Source: Arthrobacter sp. NIO-1057
Lineage (GTDB): Bacteria; Actinomycetota; Actinomycetes; Actinomycetales; Micrococcaceae
Direction: 5' to 3'
Assembly (NCBI RefSeq): GCF_900094805.1
Contig: NZ_FMAT01000003.1
Location: 124,001-188,000 of the forward strand
Length of the DNA stretch: 64,000 nt
The notes under the pieces were generated by a model, which was not told where the DNA came from, searched no databases, and saw only the letters and a program-made list of their open reading frames with translations. Below are positions 52,354 through 61,321 of this stretch, piece after piece. The translations under genes were made by a program, and so were the position numbers. Position 1 is the first letter of the stretch. Each line of letters begins with the position of its first letter.

Positions 52354-53754
52354 CTAGAAAGCGCTCTGAATGCGAACGCCTTGGTCAGCATCAGCACTTC
52401 CGCGCGCTAAACCGGCGCGTTCTAACAAATCAACAACATCGGCGAGTTCGGGGTACAGACCTAGCAATTGGAGGTTCTCCATCAAATCTCCGACATTAGC
52501 TTCAGTTCCAGGGCGTCGACAGGTTAAGCTGGCGACTACTGTAATCCACTCGGTCCCTGGATCAACTGTCAAATATCTTCCTGACGAACGAAGCAATCCG
52601 TAGTAGTCTGCAGTCTCGCCAACTCGATCGCGGGTTTTCAAAGTGTAGCGAATTGCTTCCTGAATGTTTCTGGTGTTCTTCTGCCTATTGCTCAAGGCTT
52701 GCTTTAGTGGGGTCCGATATTCCTCGTCTGAATGCATCATGGCTAACGCGTCGTCGAACGATAAATCCTCAAAAATTCCGCTTTTATCCCAGTTGGAAAG
52801 TTGTTCTCGCACAACGGCACCTTGATGCACAGTCCACGACAAATGTGCCGCGATGTCTCGTACGGAAGTCGAAGATCGCATCGATCGCCACGGTAATATC
52901 TCACCTACGGACTTGATAGATTCTTGCCAAGTCAATAAATCGCCTGACACGACCGACTTAGCAAGTTTTACGTACCAAGTGGCTTCCCAAAGAAATCCCA
53001 TTGCGAATGACATTCGAAGGACGGTTGTTGCCCAATCGGCCCACACCCGTGCGGGTAATGCAGAAACCCAACTTTCAGATGTTAGCCGAGACCAACTCTC
53101 TTGAAACCAGACAAACGGTGTTCCAGAAAAATCCGCGATAGGCAGAACCGAGGCCGGATCTAGAGGAGACAACGTGTCGCTGAATGTCAGCTTCCTAATA
53201 GCGTCATCCATTGCCGCCAACAAGGGATCCTGATCGCATCTTTGTTTGGCAGCTCTCAGCCAGAGCGCTGATGCACTCGGTTGCGATTCTGAACCTAGCG
53301 GAATCCCATATTGATACATATCATCCAAGATTCCTCCAAGATCCGGCGGGTTACGCGTACCTTGAATTCCCCTCATATCCTGCATGAGAGCAAATGTCGG
53401 GGTCAAGGGGCTTGCTGCTTGAATCGTTCCCTTCTCCGACTGAATTCCGGAAACTGAATTTGATACAGCCTGCGCGAGAACCTCCGCGTCTACGGCCTCG
53501 ACTGTAATGCCATTCAGAGCGAGCTCCCGCCCGAAAGCGGAGAGACTTTCCCTTTCAGGAGTAGTTTCAAGAATTCGCACCCGCTTCGACGTACTCGTCT
53601 TAATTGAGCGGTAAATCCGGCCTACGGGATCTGCACCGAGATGGCTATTTTCAACATCGAAACATTGCCAGGCTAGCGCGCTTACGAATCCCTCAGGGAT
53701 AGATACGTACTGCGGCCTATTAAATTTCAGAATCATACTACTTGCGTCAGTCAT
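52354..53754 (-). CDS. DptG-position protein of the defence operon
   Basis: A 466-residue soluble protein without recognised catalytic motif, Walker motif or membrane helix. It opens MTDASSMILKFNRPQYVSIP, has an Ala/Ser-rich middle and a helical, Trp-rich section (WVSALPARVWADWATTVLRM... WEATWYVKLAKSV) and ends with VDLLERAGLARGSADADQG. Its start overlaps the upstream ATPase gene by eight bases and its stop codon overlaps the ribosome site of the giant gene, so all three are translated in coupled fashion. By position and length (DptG is about 430 residues) it corresponds to DptG; sequence similarity could not be tested. Confidence 0.68.
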   Translation of the reverse strand: MTDASSMILKFNRPQYVSIPEGFVSALAWQCFDVENSHLGADPVGRIYRSIKTSTSKRVRILETTPERESLSAFGRELALNGITVEAVDAEVLAQAVSNSVSGIQSEKGTIQAASPLTPTFALMQDMRGIQGTRNPPDLGGILDDMYQYGIPLGSESQPSASALWLRAAKQRCDQDPLLAAMDDAIRKLTFSDTLSPLDPASVLPIADFSGTPFVWFQESWSRLTSESWVSALPARVWADWATTVLRMSFAMGFLWEATWYVKLAKSVVSGDLLTWQESIKSVGEILPWRSMRSSTSVRDIAAHLSWTVHQGAVVREQLSNWDKSGIFEDLSFDDALAMMHSDEEYRTPLKQALSNRQKNTRNIQEAIRYTLKTRDRVGETADYYGLLRSSGRYLTVDPGTEWITVVASLTCRRPGTEANVGDLMENLQLLGLYPELADVVDLLERAGLARGSADADQGVRIQSAF

Positions 53755-56275
53755 GATTACCCCCTGAAAGTGATTCTTTTGAAACAGGACTTACTTTCAC
53801 GATGTAGTCCGTATTTCCGTCAACGATTCGGTACTTATCCGGAGTTAGGTTTCCTGGTACAAGGCGGGCCGAACGAACTCGTTCAAGACGTGGCAAAGTA
53901 GTCTCACTGAGCTCTGTAACTCCCGAATAGTTTAGGGAACAGGCATTGGCTTCTCTAACGAGTGATAAATCAAGAGAAATTCTTCCTACAACTTTGCCCC
54001 CTTCTTTGAGCTCTAGTTGGAGTTCTTCACCATGTGATGTCGTCTCAAGCTCATAATTTTCGGTCGCCAATGCCAGTTTCGGACGAACGACTGAACCGAC
54101 AATAGGTACAGTCCGGCTGTCGAGGACCGGTAGCAAAGAACGAGAAATCGATTCTTCAGGATTGCGGCTCGGCCGCAAGAGTGTCCTGAGTCCGACTTCA
54201 AGTGCCTTCGGAATTTGTGGACTGTTCTTCCATGCTTGCTGCCACAGCTCGATGTCATGTTTGAACGCAGGAATTCCCTGATAAAGAGCATATAGGCGTG
54301 TCAGATAAGCTCCATACCAATTCACATACTTTGCACGGTCTCTTTCTTTTGTGCGAGGATCCTCAAATACGTTGCGGAATGCTTCATCAAGATTTAGTTC
54401 AAAGGAAGTAATCCCATGTCCTACAAAGTCGCTAGCCGTTGAATCCTGATCTGCAGCAAGTGCTTTCAGCGGGGACTCGCCTGGCCCGTACCCACTCAAA
54501 GCATCTGTCACTGGACTAGCCCATCCCAAAGTCTTGGGGTCTGAAATCCTACCTGCAACCGAATCACGTAGTGGATCAATTTGGCATGTGAGCCTAGTTA
54601 CCGGGTTTTTCCTTGGATCCGGAAGGTCTGACTTCGGCATGCACGAGGTTCCATAAAGTGAGTTCGAAATTCTTAAGTCACCAGCAATCATCATTGCCTC
54701 AAACTTCTTACTCGGAGAGCTATTTCCTCCATCCAGACCCGCGACGGCGGAACGAGTTACTGTGTCCGGCAACGTGGTATCTGGAAGATGACCAACGATA
54801 GACCTGACAATCGCTCCCCAAATTTCCCGATAGGTAAATCGGTTTCCTGTGTAGATTTCTGCCGATCTTAACATGGCTAGCAATCCGTTACGCATTTGAG
54901 CATTACTCAGCGTAAGAATATTAGCAACTACGGGATTAGTTTCTGCTTCAGTCGATAAGGATTTTGGCATATCCAAATATTCGATTACAGCCGACAGCAG
55001 TCTCGAAGCTGCTGAACTGGCATATTCATCACTCGACTTATTACCAGTAGAGACCGGATAACCCGGCGTAACGATGTCGCCGTCATCAAGAATTTGCACC
55101 CAAGGGCTAGGCTCAAGAAGGGAACATACATCTACATAAACAACAACGACACGCGAATGTAATTTCCCGTCGATTTCAACATTACCCGATTGGATGTACG
55201 GTGATTGGCCTTTTAGTTCAAAACTCCAGTTCCCTGAAGAATATGTTGAACTTGCAGGATCCTTTATTCTACGAATTATTTCCGCCGATAATTCAACGCG
55301 ACTATCAGCGCGTTTGTCCTTTACATACTCCTGCACTTCTTCGACAAGCATGCCTCTATTGACACATGCGATTAGGTGACTGCGAGAATTTAAAGAGTCC
55401 GTAATCTCATGGGATAGCGCCAATTCTGGATAGTCATCACTTGGAATCGTTGCGTCGTTGACCAATTTAAGTGGCAGTTTGTTTCCCGAATACTCATAAG
55501 TTCGGTGTGCGAGGTCATCGTCTATAGGAGCAATCCGATGCAATCCAAACGTTAGGCTGCGCGCCATATGGCTCTTTCCCGCGCCCGGCCCACCGATCAA
55601 AAACAACATTCGAGGTACTTCAGTTTCTTCTAGCCCTGAAGCGAACCATTCGCCCGCTTCTTTAAGGCCCGCGGATCTGGGGCCCTCTAGATGGCCTAGC
55701 GGATCATTAATGGATTGTTCGGAGGCAATCACTTCCGGACGGTCTGCAACGGACTCGCCACCGGTGGCACGAGTCCAGAGTCCCGATACCCGGTTCCAAA
55801 AGTCAGATTCCTGAGTCCTTGTTTCGTTCGATGATGACACAACAGAAATGGAGTGGGTATACGTCTCGGATGGTGAACTTTGGAAATTTTCTACATTCTC
55901 TTTTAGCCTTGCCGACTCGTCTGTTCCACTGCGACGGCCATCTGGAGATACGTGGTCAATTTCGCCATATAGGAAATCATTCTTTGAAACTTGAGCAATA
56001 TACTCACCAGCTAGCTCAAAAAGTCGTTTCTGATAATTTGATCTCGGCTTATATCCACGTATATAAGGCGCTTCAAGATCAACCAGTGCTGCGCTCAAAT
56101 TGCAGAATTTAAATTCAACAGAGGATGCTGTTCGACCTGTTTGCTGAACTACTCTTTCGTTATAGCGTCGTTTTACGTAGGGATGCCCGCCTAACTCCGC
56201 TTTCAACATCTCAAAATATTCATGGATCAGTATATTGAGTTCTTGGTCATCCCACCCGCCGGTACCCACTACCAA
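53747..56275 (-). CDS. DptF-like P-loop ATPase with N-terminal DNA-binding-like domain
   Basis: An 842-residue protein. Residues 1 to about 90 (GGWDDQELNILIHEYFEML... GRTASSVEFKFCNLSAAL... YIRGYKPRSNYQ) match the helical domain that precedes HNH nucleases and resemble the stand-alone protein at 44772. A linker leads to an ATPase domain with Walker A LIGGPGAGKSHMARS near residue 230 and a Walker B-like VVVVYVDV near 360. The C-terminal half is unassigned. It is the first gene of the F-G-H-methyltransferase operon. TTG at 56275 is used because GGAGG lies five bases upstream; TTG at 56287 and GTG at 56269 are alternatives. By order and ATPase type it may correspond to DptF, though it is longer. 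Confidence 0.75.
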   Translation of the reverse strand: MVVGTGGWDDQELNILIHEYFEMLKAELGGHPYVKRRYNERVVQQTGRTASSVEFKFCNLSAALVDLEAPYIRGYKPRSNYQKRLFELAGEYIAQVSKNDFLYGEIDHVSPDGRRSGTDESARLKENVENFQSSPSETYTHSISVVSSSNETRTQESDFWNRVSGLWTRATGGESVADRPEVIASEQSINDPLGHLEGPRSAGLKEAGEWFASGLEETEVPRMLFLIGGPGAGKSHMARSLTFGLHRIAPIDDDLAHRTYEYSGNKLPLKLVNDATIPSDDYPELALSHEITDSLNSRSHLIACVNRGMLVEEVQEYVKDKRADSRVELSAEIIRRIKDPASSTYSSGNWSFELKGQSPYIQSGNVEIDGKLHSRVVVVYVDVCSLLEPSPWVQILDDGDIVTPGYPVSTGNKSSDEYASSAASRLLSAVIEYLDMPKSLSTEAETNPVVANILTLSNAQMRNGLLAMLRSAEIYTGNRFTYREIWGAIVRSIVGHLPDTTLPDTVTRSAVAGLDGGNSSPSKKFEAMMIAGDLRISNSLYGTSCMPKSDLPDPRKNPVTRLTCQIDPLRDSVAGRISDPKTLGWASPVTDALSGYGPGESPLKALAADQDSTASDFVGHGITSFELNLDEAFRNVFEDPRTKERDRAKYVNWYGAYLTRLYALYQGIPAFKHDIELWQQAWKNSPQIPKALEVGLRTLLRPSRNPEESISRSLLPVLDSRTVPIVGSVVRPKLALATENYELETTSHGEELQLELKEGGKVVGRISLDLSLVREANACSLNYSGVTELSETTLPRLERVRSARLVPGNLTPDKYRIVDGNTDYIVKVSPVSKESLSGGNHD

Positions 56276-56315
56276 TGTCTCCTCCAATGCGCCCTAGTTT
56301 TGATCAACATAACAC

Positions 56316-56329
56316 ATGGTTCAGACCAT
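56316..56329. promoter_or_regulatory. Palindrome in defence operon promoter
   Basis: ATGGT, four bases (TCAG), then ACCAT form a perfect dyad 41 bases upstream of the start of the first defence gene. On the minus strand a TGTTATGTT extended -10-like sequence follows directly, so a regulator binding here would affect that promoter. Confidence 0.4.
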
Positions 56330-56867
56330 TAGTACTAGTGAAACCCATTGCTTAACGGCTTGGCGTTTGCACATGGCCAATCTGTCTCGACCATACGTAA
56401 CAGGTGTCCGGTGCGGTAGATTAGCAAGAGCTCTAATGAGACTGGTTCCGAAAGTTAAATTCAAAAATCGTCAAGAAATAGATCTTCTCCACGGAACGGT
56501 CAAAAGAATCCCACTACACTATTAGATGAATTTATGGAAAATTTAGAGGCTGATTTGAAGTGGAGAGTCCGTAAGCATCCGCAGAACGATGCCTATACCT
56601 AACTCTTCATTAGAGCCCTTGAGGTAACGATAAATGGCCCTGTGTTGTTGAATGAAGCATCTTTCTTCCACATATTCTCAGGCCCCTTATCGACCTGAGC
56701 ACGTCCTCGTTTCGGAAAAAACTGTAGTCGGTGCCGCATCGACAAGCTACTAAAGTTCTTTCACTCGCGTGTGAAGTTGATAGAAGATTTATTTTGCCCC
56801 GAACAGCGAAAAACTTTACTTGCCTTTTGGCTAAGTTACTTCCATCTACCTTACGGTCGTGCTCTCT

Positions 56868-56905
56868 GTTTATCTCTGTCCACAACGTTTATCTCTGTCC
56901 ACAAC
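56868..56905. repeat. Tandem 19-bp duplication
   Basis: The unit GTTTATCTCTGTCCACAAC occurs twice without spacing, at 56868-56886 and 56887-56905, in non-coding DNA near the edge of the A+T-rich island. Confidence 0.9.
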
Positions 56906-57017
56906 ATACTTGCACTGATCAGCAATGACGTTCCTGTTGTCCAAATGCCGAAAGGCGCCATTACGATATCAGAATAGATGTCGCAACGGCGCCCCCGGGT
57001 TCAGGGTCCTCAACACT

Positions 57018-58340
57018 TTACCCTTCGACGCGTTGCACCTTACCTACCAGGAAGACGTAGGACAGGATGCCAACGGCGGCAATAACCGTCATGTAAACGA
57101 AGGCCGGACCGAAGTCGGTTGCCGAGACCAACAAGCCAATTACGATTGGGGTGGCAATCGAGGAGAGGTTACCGATGAAGTTGAACATGCCACCGGTCAG
57201 ACCAATCAGGCGTGATGGTGCCAGCGCCGAGACCAGCGACCAGGTAATCGAGGCCAAACCATTGCCGAAGAAGGCGATGGACATGAAGGTGATCACCAAA
57301 GCGGTGCTGTCAGTGAAGATTGCACCAATCATGCTCATGGAGAGCAACAGTCCAATGATGATTGGCAGCTTGCGTGCGGTTCCTAGGCTCACTCCACGCT
57401 TGAGCATGAAGTCTGAGAGAACACCACTGATTAGAACACCGGCCAACGCTGCAATAAATGGTAGCGAGGTCAGGAAGCCAGTTTTGATGTAGTCCATGTG
57501 ACGGTAGGTCACCAAGTAAGTTGGGAACCAGGTCAGGAAGAACCACAACGTGGAGGTCAAGCAGAACTGACCAATGTAAATGCCCCAAAGCTTTCGACGT
57601 CCCAAAACGAGTGCGAAGTCTGCTTTGTTGAGCTTGGCTACCGGAGCCTTGGCCTGATTACTGCCCAGGTCTACCAGTCCTCCACCGTCACGAATGTACG
57701 CAACTTCAGCGGCATTAGCGCGCTTGGAATCCACCGGGTTGCGGTACATGAAGTACCAGATCAGGCCCCACACGACACCAACACCACCGGTAACCACGAA
57801 GACCCAGTGCCAGGTCAGTGCATGCTGCAACCACAGGAGAACTGGGGTCAGTAGCGCCAGGCCGATGAACTGGCCTGAAGTGTAGAAACCAATTGCGGTA
57901 GCGCGTTCACGTTCTGGGAACCATGCAGTGACCACTTTGTTGTTGATGGGGTAAGCAGGAGCTTCAAACCCACCGACAGCAAGGCGCAAAACAATCAAGG
58001 CAATGAAGCTTCCAGCCATGCCCATGAAGATGGTCGCAACGGACCAGAGAACCAAGCAGATTGGATACAGCAGTCGGGGCTGAACCCTATCTACCAACCA
58101 ACCACCGGGCAATTGCATTGCCGCGTAGGTCCACCCAAAGGCAGAAAGCAACAAACCCTGCTGTGCGGTATCGAGACCGAACTCTTCAGAAATCAATGGA
58201 GCAGCAACCGAAAGGTTGGAACGATCCATGTAATTGATGACTACCGTCAGGAACAGCATGAACGCTACGGCGTAGCGCCTCTTGGTGGCTTTGTCAGTGC
58301 CCTTGAGTGTTGCAGCTGACGACATTGTCGACTGAGACAT
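57018..58340 (-). CDS. dgoT: MFS transporter, D-galactonate/glucarate type (ACS family)
   Basis: A 440-residue permease with twelve helices. RRYAVAFMLFLTVVINYMDR and SNLSVAAPLISEEFGLD, then GWTYAAMQLPGGWLVDRVQPR and GFEAPAYPINNKVVTAWFPERERATA, are classic for the anion:cation symporter family of MFS sugar-acid transporters. It lies directly after dgoD in a D-galactonate operon, so D-galactonate:H+ uptake is the likely role. The start at 58340 lies six bases beyond the dgoD stop; an ATG at 58352 overlapping dgoD is possible. Confidence 0.88.
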   Translation of the reverse strand: MSQSTMSSAATLKGTDKATKRRYAVAFMLFLTVVINYMDRSNLSVAAPLISEEFGLDTAQQGLLLSAFGWTYAAMQLPGGWLVDRVQPRLLYPICLVLWSVATIFMGMAGSFIALIVLRLAVGGFEAPAYPINNKVVTAWFPERERATAIGFYTSGQFIGLALLTPVLLWLQHALTWHWVFVVTGGVGVVWGLIWYFMYRNPVDSKRANAAEVAYIRDGGGLVDLGSNQAKAPVAKLNKADFALVLGRRKLWGIYIGQFCLTSTLWFFLTWFPTYLVTYRHMDYIKTGFLTSLPFIAALAGVLISGVLSDFMLKRGVSLGTARKLPIIIGLLLSMSMIGAIFTDSTALVITFMSIAFFGNGLASITWSLVSALAPSRLIGLTGGMFNFIGNLSSIATPIVIGLLVSATDFGPAFVYMTVIAAVGILSYVFLVGKVQRVEG

Positions 58341-58345
58341 ACGAT

Positions 58346-59494
58346 TTACCATTCTGCGAAGGATCCGTCCTTGTGACGCCAAATTGGATTACGCCAGCGG
58401 TGACCTTCAGCTGCGCGTTCAATGACGTACTCTTCATTGACATCAATGCCCAGACCCGGACCTTCAGGAATGGCAACCATGCCATCCTCATAAGCGAATA
58501 CTGACGGATCATTGACGTAATCAAGGAGATCGTTGGATTTGTTGTAGTGAATTCCCAGGGACTGTTCCTGGATAAATGCGTTGTACGCACCGGCATCAAT
58601 CTGCAGGTTAGCTGCCAACGCGATGGGGCCTAGTGGGCAGTGCAATGCCACGGCGATGTCATAGGCTTCCGCCATGGCCGCGATCTTGCGTGCTTCGGTG
58701 ATGCCGCCGCAGTGCGAAGGATCAGGCTGAATAATGTCTACCGCTCCACTTGCCAAGACATCTTTGAAATCCCAGCGCGAGAACAGACGCTCACCCAAAG
58801 CAATAGGAGTGCTGGAATTGCGCAATGGCTCCAGCATGGAGTTCACGTTTTCGCTGAGCACTGGTTCTTCAATGAACATCAGCTTGTACTGTTCAAGTTC
58901 TTTGAGTAGTACCTTGGCCATGGGCTTGTGAACTCGACCGTGGAAGTCGACACCAATGCCGACGTTTTCACCGACGGCGTCTCGAACTGCCTGAACATTC
59001 TCCAAGCAACCCTGAACTTTGTCCCAGGTGTCGATGTACTGGAGTTCTTCGGTGCCGTTCATTTTCACTGCGGTAAATCCGCGGTCCACGGCAGCTTTGG
59101 CAGCTGCCGCGGTATCCGATGGGCGGTCGCCACCAATCCAGGAATAGACCCGGATCTTGTCGCGGACCTTGCCACCGAGAAGTTCATAGGCTGGCACGCC
59201 CAAGGCTTTACCCTTGATGTCCCACAGAGCCTGATCGATACCTGCCAGGGCACTCATCATGATGCCGCCACCGCGGTAGAAACCGCCACGGTACATCACG
59301 GTCCAAAGGTCCTCGATGTTTCGTGGGTCTTGGCCGATGAGGTAGTCCGAAAGTTCTTCCACTGCGGCAGCCACGGTGGATGCGCGGCCTTCCAGAACTG
59401 GTTCGCCCCAGCCGACAATTCCTTCATCAGTTTCGATCTTTAGGAATAGCCAGCGTGGTGGGACCATATACGTGGTCAGTTTTGTGATTTTCAT
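58346..59494 (-). CDS. dgoD: D-galactonate dehydratase
   Basis: A 382-residue enolase-superfamily enzyme that converts D-galactonate to 2-dehydro-3-deoxy-D-galactonate. [24 protein letters not shown] is the DgoD N-terminus. The metal ligands are in [21 protein letters not shown] and [12 protein letters not shown], followed by [12 protein letters not shown] and the catalytic-His segment [13 protein letters not shown]. Length is exactly that of E. coli DgoD. The ATG follows GAGGAAG and overlaps the dgoA stop codon by four bases. Confidence 0.95.
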   Translation of the reverse strand: MKITKLTTYMVPPRWLFLKIETDEGIVGWGEPVLEGRASTVAAAVEELSDYLIGQDPRNIEDLWTVMYRGGFYRGGGIMMSALAGIDQALWDIKGKALGVPAYELLGGKVRDKIRVYSWIGGDRPSDTAAAAKAAVDRGFTAVKMNGTEELQYIDTWDKVQGCLENVQAVRDAVGENVGIGVDFHGRVHKPMAKVLLKELEQYKLMFIEEPVLSENVNSMLEPLRNSSTPIALGERLFSRWDFKDVLASGAVDIIQPDPSHCGGITEARKIAAMAEAYDIAVALHCPLGPIALAANLQIDAGAYNAFIQEQSLGIHYNKSNDLLDYVNDPSVFAYEDGMVAIPEGPGLGIDVNEEYVIERAAEGHRWRNPIWRHKDGSFAEW

Positions 59495-60135
59495 GCAGAC
59501 TTCCTCATCTCATGGGTGGTTTGGTAGGCGGTAACTAGGCTCTCTGCCCTCGTTTTCAGTTCTTCGAGGTTTCGTCCTGATTTGTAGAGGGATGATCCAA
59601 TACCGAATCCTGTTGCTCCGGCTTGTACCCACTGCGCCATGTTGTCCTCGTTGATTCCGCCAACTGGGATCAGACCAATTTCGGCGGGAATCACTGCGGT
59701 CCAGGCTTTGAATCCGGCAAGGCCTACTTGCTCTGCCGGGAAGATTTTCACGTTTTGTGCGCCAGCTTCGATGGCATCAAAGGCATTGCTCGGAGTGGCA
59801 GTTCCAGGGAAGGATTCCATTCCCAAGGCAACGGTTTCTCGGATCACTGAGACGTTGGTATTTGGGGAAACAATGATCTGTGAACCGGCGGCGTGACTCG
59901 AACGTACTTGCTCCACGGTCAATACGGTGCCTGCTCCAACCACTGCATCTGCCGGCAGGGCGCTACGCAAAATCTCAATGCTCTTCAACGGCTCTGGGGA
60001 ATTCAGAGGCACTTCCAGAGACCGAAAACCACTGGCATAAAGCACTTCGCCGACAGCTTTCGCCTCTGATGGATGTAGCCCTCGCAAGATGGCTACGAGT
60101 CCATCAGTCTTCAATGCAGTGTGAGGTTCATTCAT
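59491..60135 (-). CDS. dgoA: 2-dehydro-3-deoxy-6-phosphogalactonate aldolase
   Basis: A 214-residue KDPG/KDPGal aldolase that splits the phosphorylated keto-deoxy acid to pyruvate and glyceraldehyde 3-phosphate. [20 protein letters not shown], the phosphate and carboxylate site [10 protein letters not shown] and the Schiff-base lysine in [11 protein letters not shown] are present; [13 protein letters not shown] carries the catalytic Glu partner region. The ATG at 60135 has GAAAGGG upstream. It sits between dgoK and dgoD, with four-base overlap to the latter. Confidence 0.94.
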   Translation of the reverse strand: MNEPHTALKTDGLVAILRGLHPSEAKAVGEVLYASGFRSLEVPLNSPEPLKSIEILRSALPADAVVGAGTVLTVEQVRSSHAAGSQIIVSPNTNVSVIRETVALGMESFPGTATPSNAFDAIEAGAQNVKIFPAEQVGLAGFKAWTAVIPAEIGLIPVGGINEDNMAQWVQAGATGFGIGSSLYKSGRNLEELKTRAESLVTAYQTTHEMRKSA

Positions 60136-60177
60136 GGCAAACCCTTTCTCTAATAATTCGTTAGGCAAGTTTGAGTC

Positions 60178-61170
60178 TCAGACGGATGCGTTTTGCAGCA
60201 GACCTTGCGTGCAGGCAATCGCCCAGATGCCGCGAGGTGCAGTGCCCTGTAGCTCCGACACCCGTTGAATCCCGTAAATCTTGAGTGCCGCGGTATACCT
60301 AGCGCTGAGTTCTTTATTTCCGCAGATTGTCAGGGCGGGAGCGGTATCCTCTTCTGGATGCCCAATGACGGAACGAATCTCGGCTCCAATCATCAAACCG
60401 GAGAGATAGTCACTAACCTCGGTTTTTTCTAGTCGACCGGTGAGCACGAGCGTCCTTGCGGAAAAGGCTGTCAGCATCAGGTCGGCGGCGCCATCAGCCG
60501 AATGCGATACCCGCACTCCGCGTTCAAAGGCATCCCATTTGATCTCAGTAGTGGGCTCAATGAGTTTAGAGAGGATGGATTTGGAGCTCAGCAACGCGTA
60601 AGTCTCCCCCGTCATCGACGTTGAGAACTCTGTAATTGTGCGCCCAGTTACTTTCACCCACTTGGAATGCGTTCCTGGAAGCAAGAACCATTGTTCTTCT
60701 TCGCTTTCTGCGGCTAGCTCGCCAAGTTCTATCGCGCCAAGGATTTGGGTTTCTTCGCCGCGCATCACGTCTGGAAGTTCTTTGAGGTCAAGAACTCCTG
60801 GAATGATGTGCATGAGACGGCCAGGAGTTATCTCTACAGTTGCCAGTTCAAATTCTGGGTCTGCCAGATTAGCCGGAACCTTGCGGTAGGCTGCTTCCGC
60901 CCATCCCTGCTGGCTGCCAACCATCCCGCAAGCAATGACGGGAATGCTCTCAAAATCGGCTAACCAGTCACCGCACAATTCAGCCAGCGTATCCTCGAAC
61001 GCACGAGAAAGAGTCAGTGATTCAAGCTGAGCTTTGGCCGCCACTTGCATGATTCCCAGCGAGGAGCTGCGTTCCTCCACAATGCTTCCGCCGTCGCCCA
61101 TGAGATAGGCGCGAGCGGATGTGGTTCCCCAGTCCAAGGCAATCAACTGGGCTTCGGCGATGTTTGTCAT
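60178..61170 (-). CDS. dgoK: 2-dehydro-3-deoxygalactonokinase
   Basis: A 330-residue sugar-acid kinase of the DgoK family (actin-like ATPase fold). LIALDWGTTSARAYLMGDGG is the first phosphate-binding loop, GMVGSQQGWAEAAY and VLDLKELPDVMRGEETQILG are family hallmarks, and FLLPGTHSKWVKVTGRTI is the second phosphate segment. It phosphorylates 2-dehydro-3-deoxygalactonate for DgoA. The start is uncertain: the ATG at 61170 has AGGAG only two bases away, while an in-frame ATG at 61185 has no good site. It is the first gene of the dgo operon and is divergent from the IclR gene. Confidence 0.92.
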   Translation of the reverse strand: MTNIAEAQLIALDWGTTSARAYLMGDGGSIVEERSSSLGIMQVAAKAQLESLTLSRAFEDTLAELCGDWLADFESIPVIACGMVGSQQGWAEAAYRKVPANLADPEFELATVEITPGRLMHIIPGVLDLKELPDVMRGEETQILGAIELGELAAESEEEQWFLLPGTHSKWVKVTGRTITEFSTSMTGETYALLSSKSILSKLIEPTTEIKWDAFERGVRVSHSADGAADLMLTAFSARTLVLTGRLEKTEVSDYLSGLMIGAEIRSVIGHPEEDTAPALTICGNKELSARYTAALKIYGIQRVSELQGTAPRGIWAIACTQGLLQNASV

Positions 61171-61222
61171 AACTCCTGTTTTCATTTCGTGGACCGCTCA
61201 CCATCTTTCAGGTGTGCTCCCC

Positions 61223-61234
61223 TTCACATGTGAA
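61223..61234. promoter_or_regulatory. Perfect palindrome in dgo/iclR promoter region
   Basis: TTCACATGTGAA is a perfect 12-base palindrome between the divergent dgoK and iclR genes, 38-53 bases upstream of dgoK. It is a candidate operator for the adjacent IclR-type regulator. Confidence 0.5.
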
Positions 61235-61321
61235 TAGTGACGGAGCTGTCCCAATAGTTCAAAAGGCGTTGTATATAGTGGGATGAATAAGTCTTGTCGT
61301 CTGCCGCAAAAGGGGCATCTC

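Larger units (their letters stand above)
56276..57017. other. A+T-rich gene-free region upstream of defence operon
   Basis: More than 700 bases without a convincing gene. It contains the defence operon's promoter region with a palindrome (56316-56329) and a tandem 19-base duplication (56868-56905). Frames on both strands are short and lack ribosome sites. It forms the boundary between the A+T-rich island and the more typical dgo operon. Confidence 0.6.

Noticed and set aside
56316-56525. Plus-strand frame of 69 residues upstream of the defence operon
   Set aside because: No ribosome site, begins inside a palindrome, and shows no recognisable domain.
56610-56885. Minus-strand frame of 91 residues with cysteine pairs
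   Set aside because: Cysteine spacing hints at a zinc ribbon, but the frame runs through the tandem repeat and lacks a ribosome site and family match.
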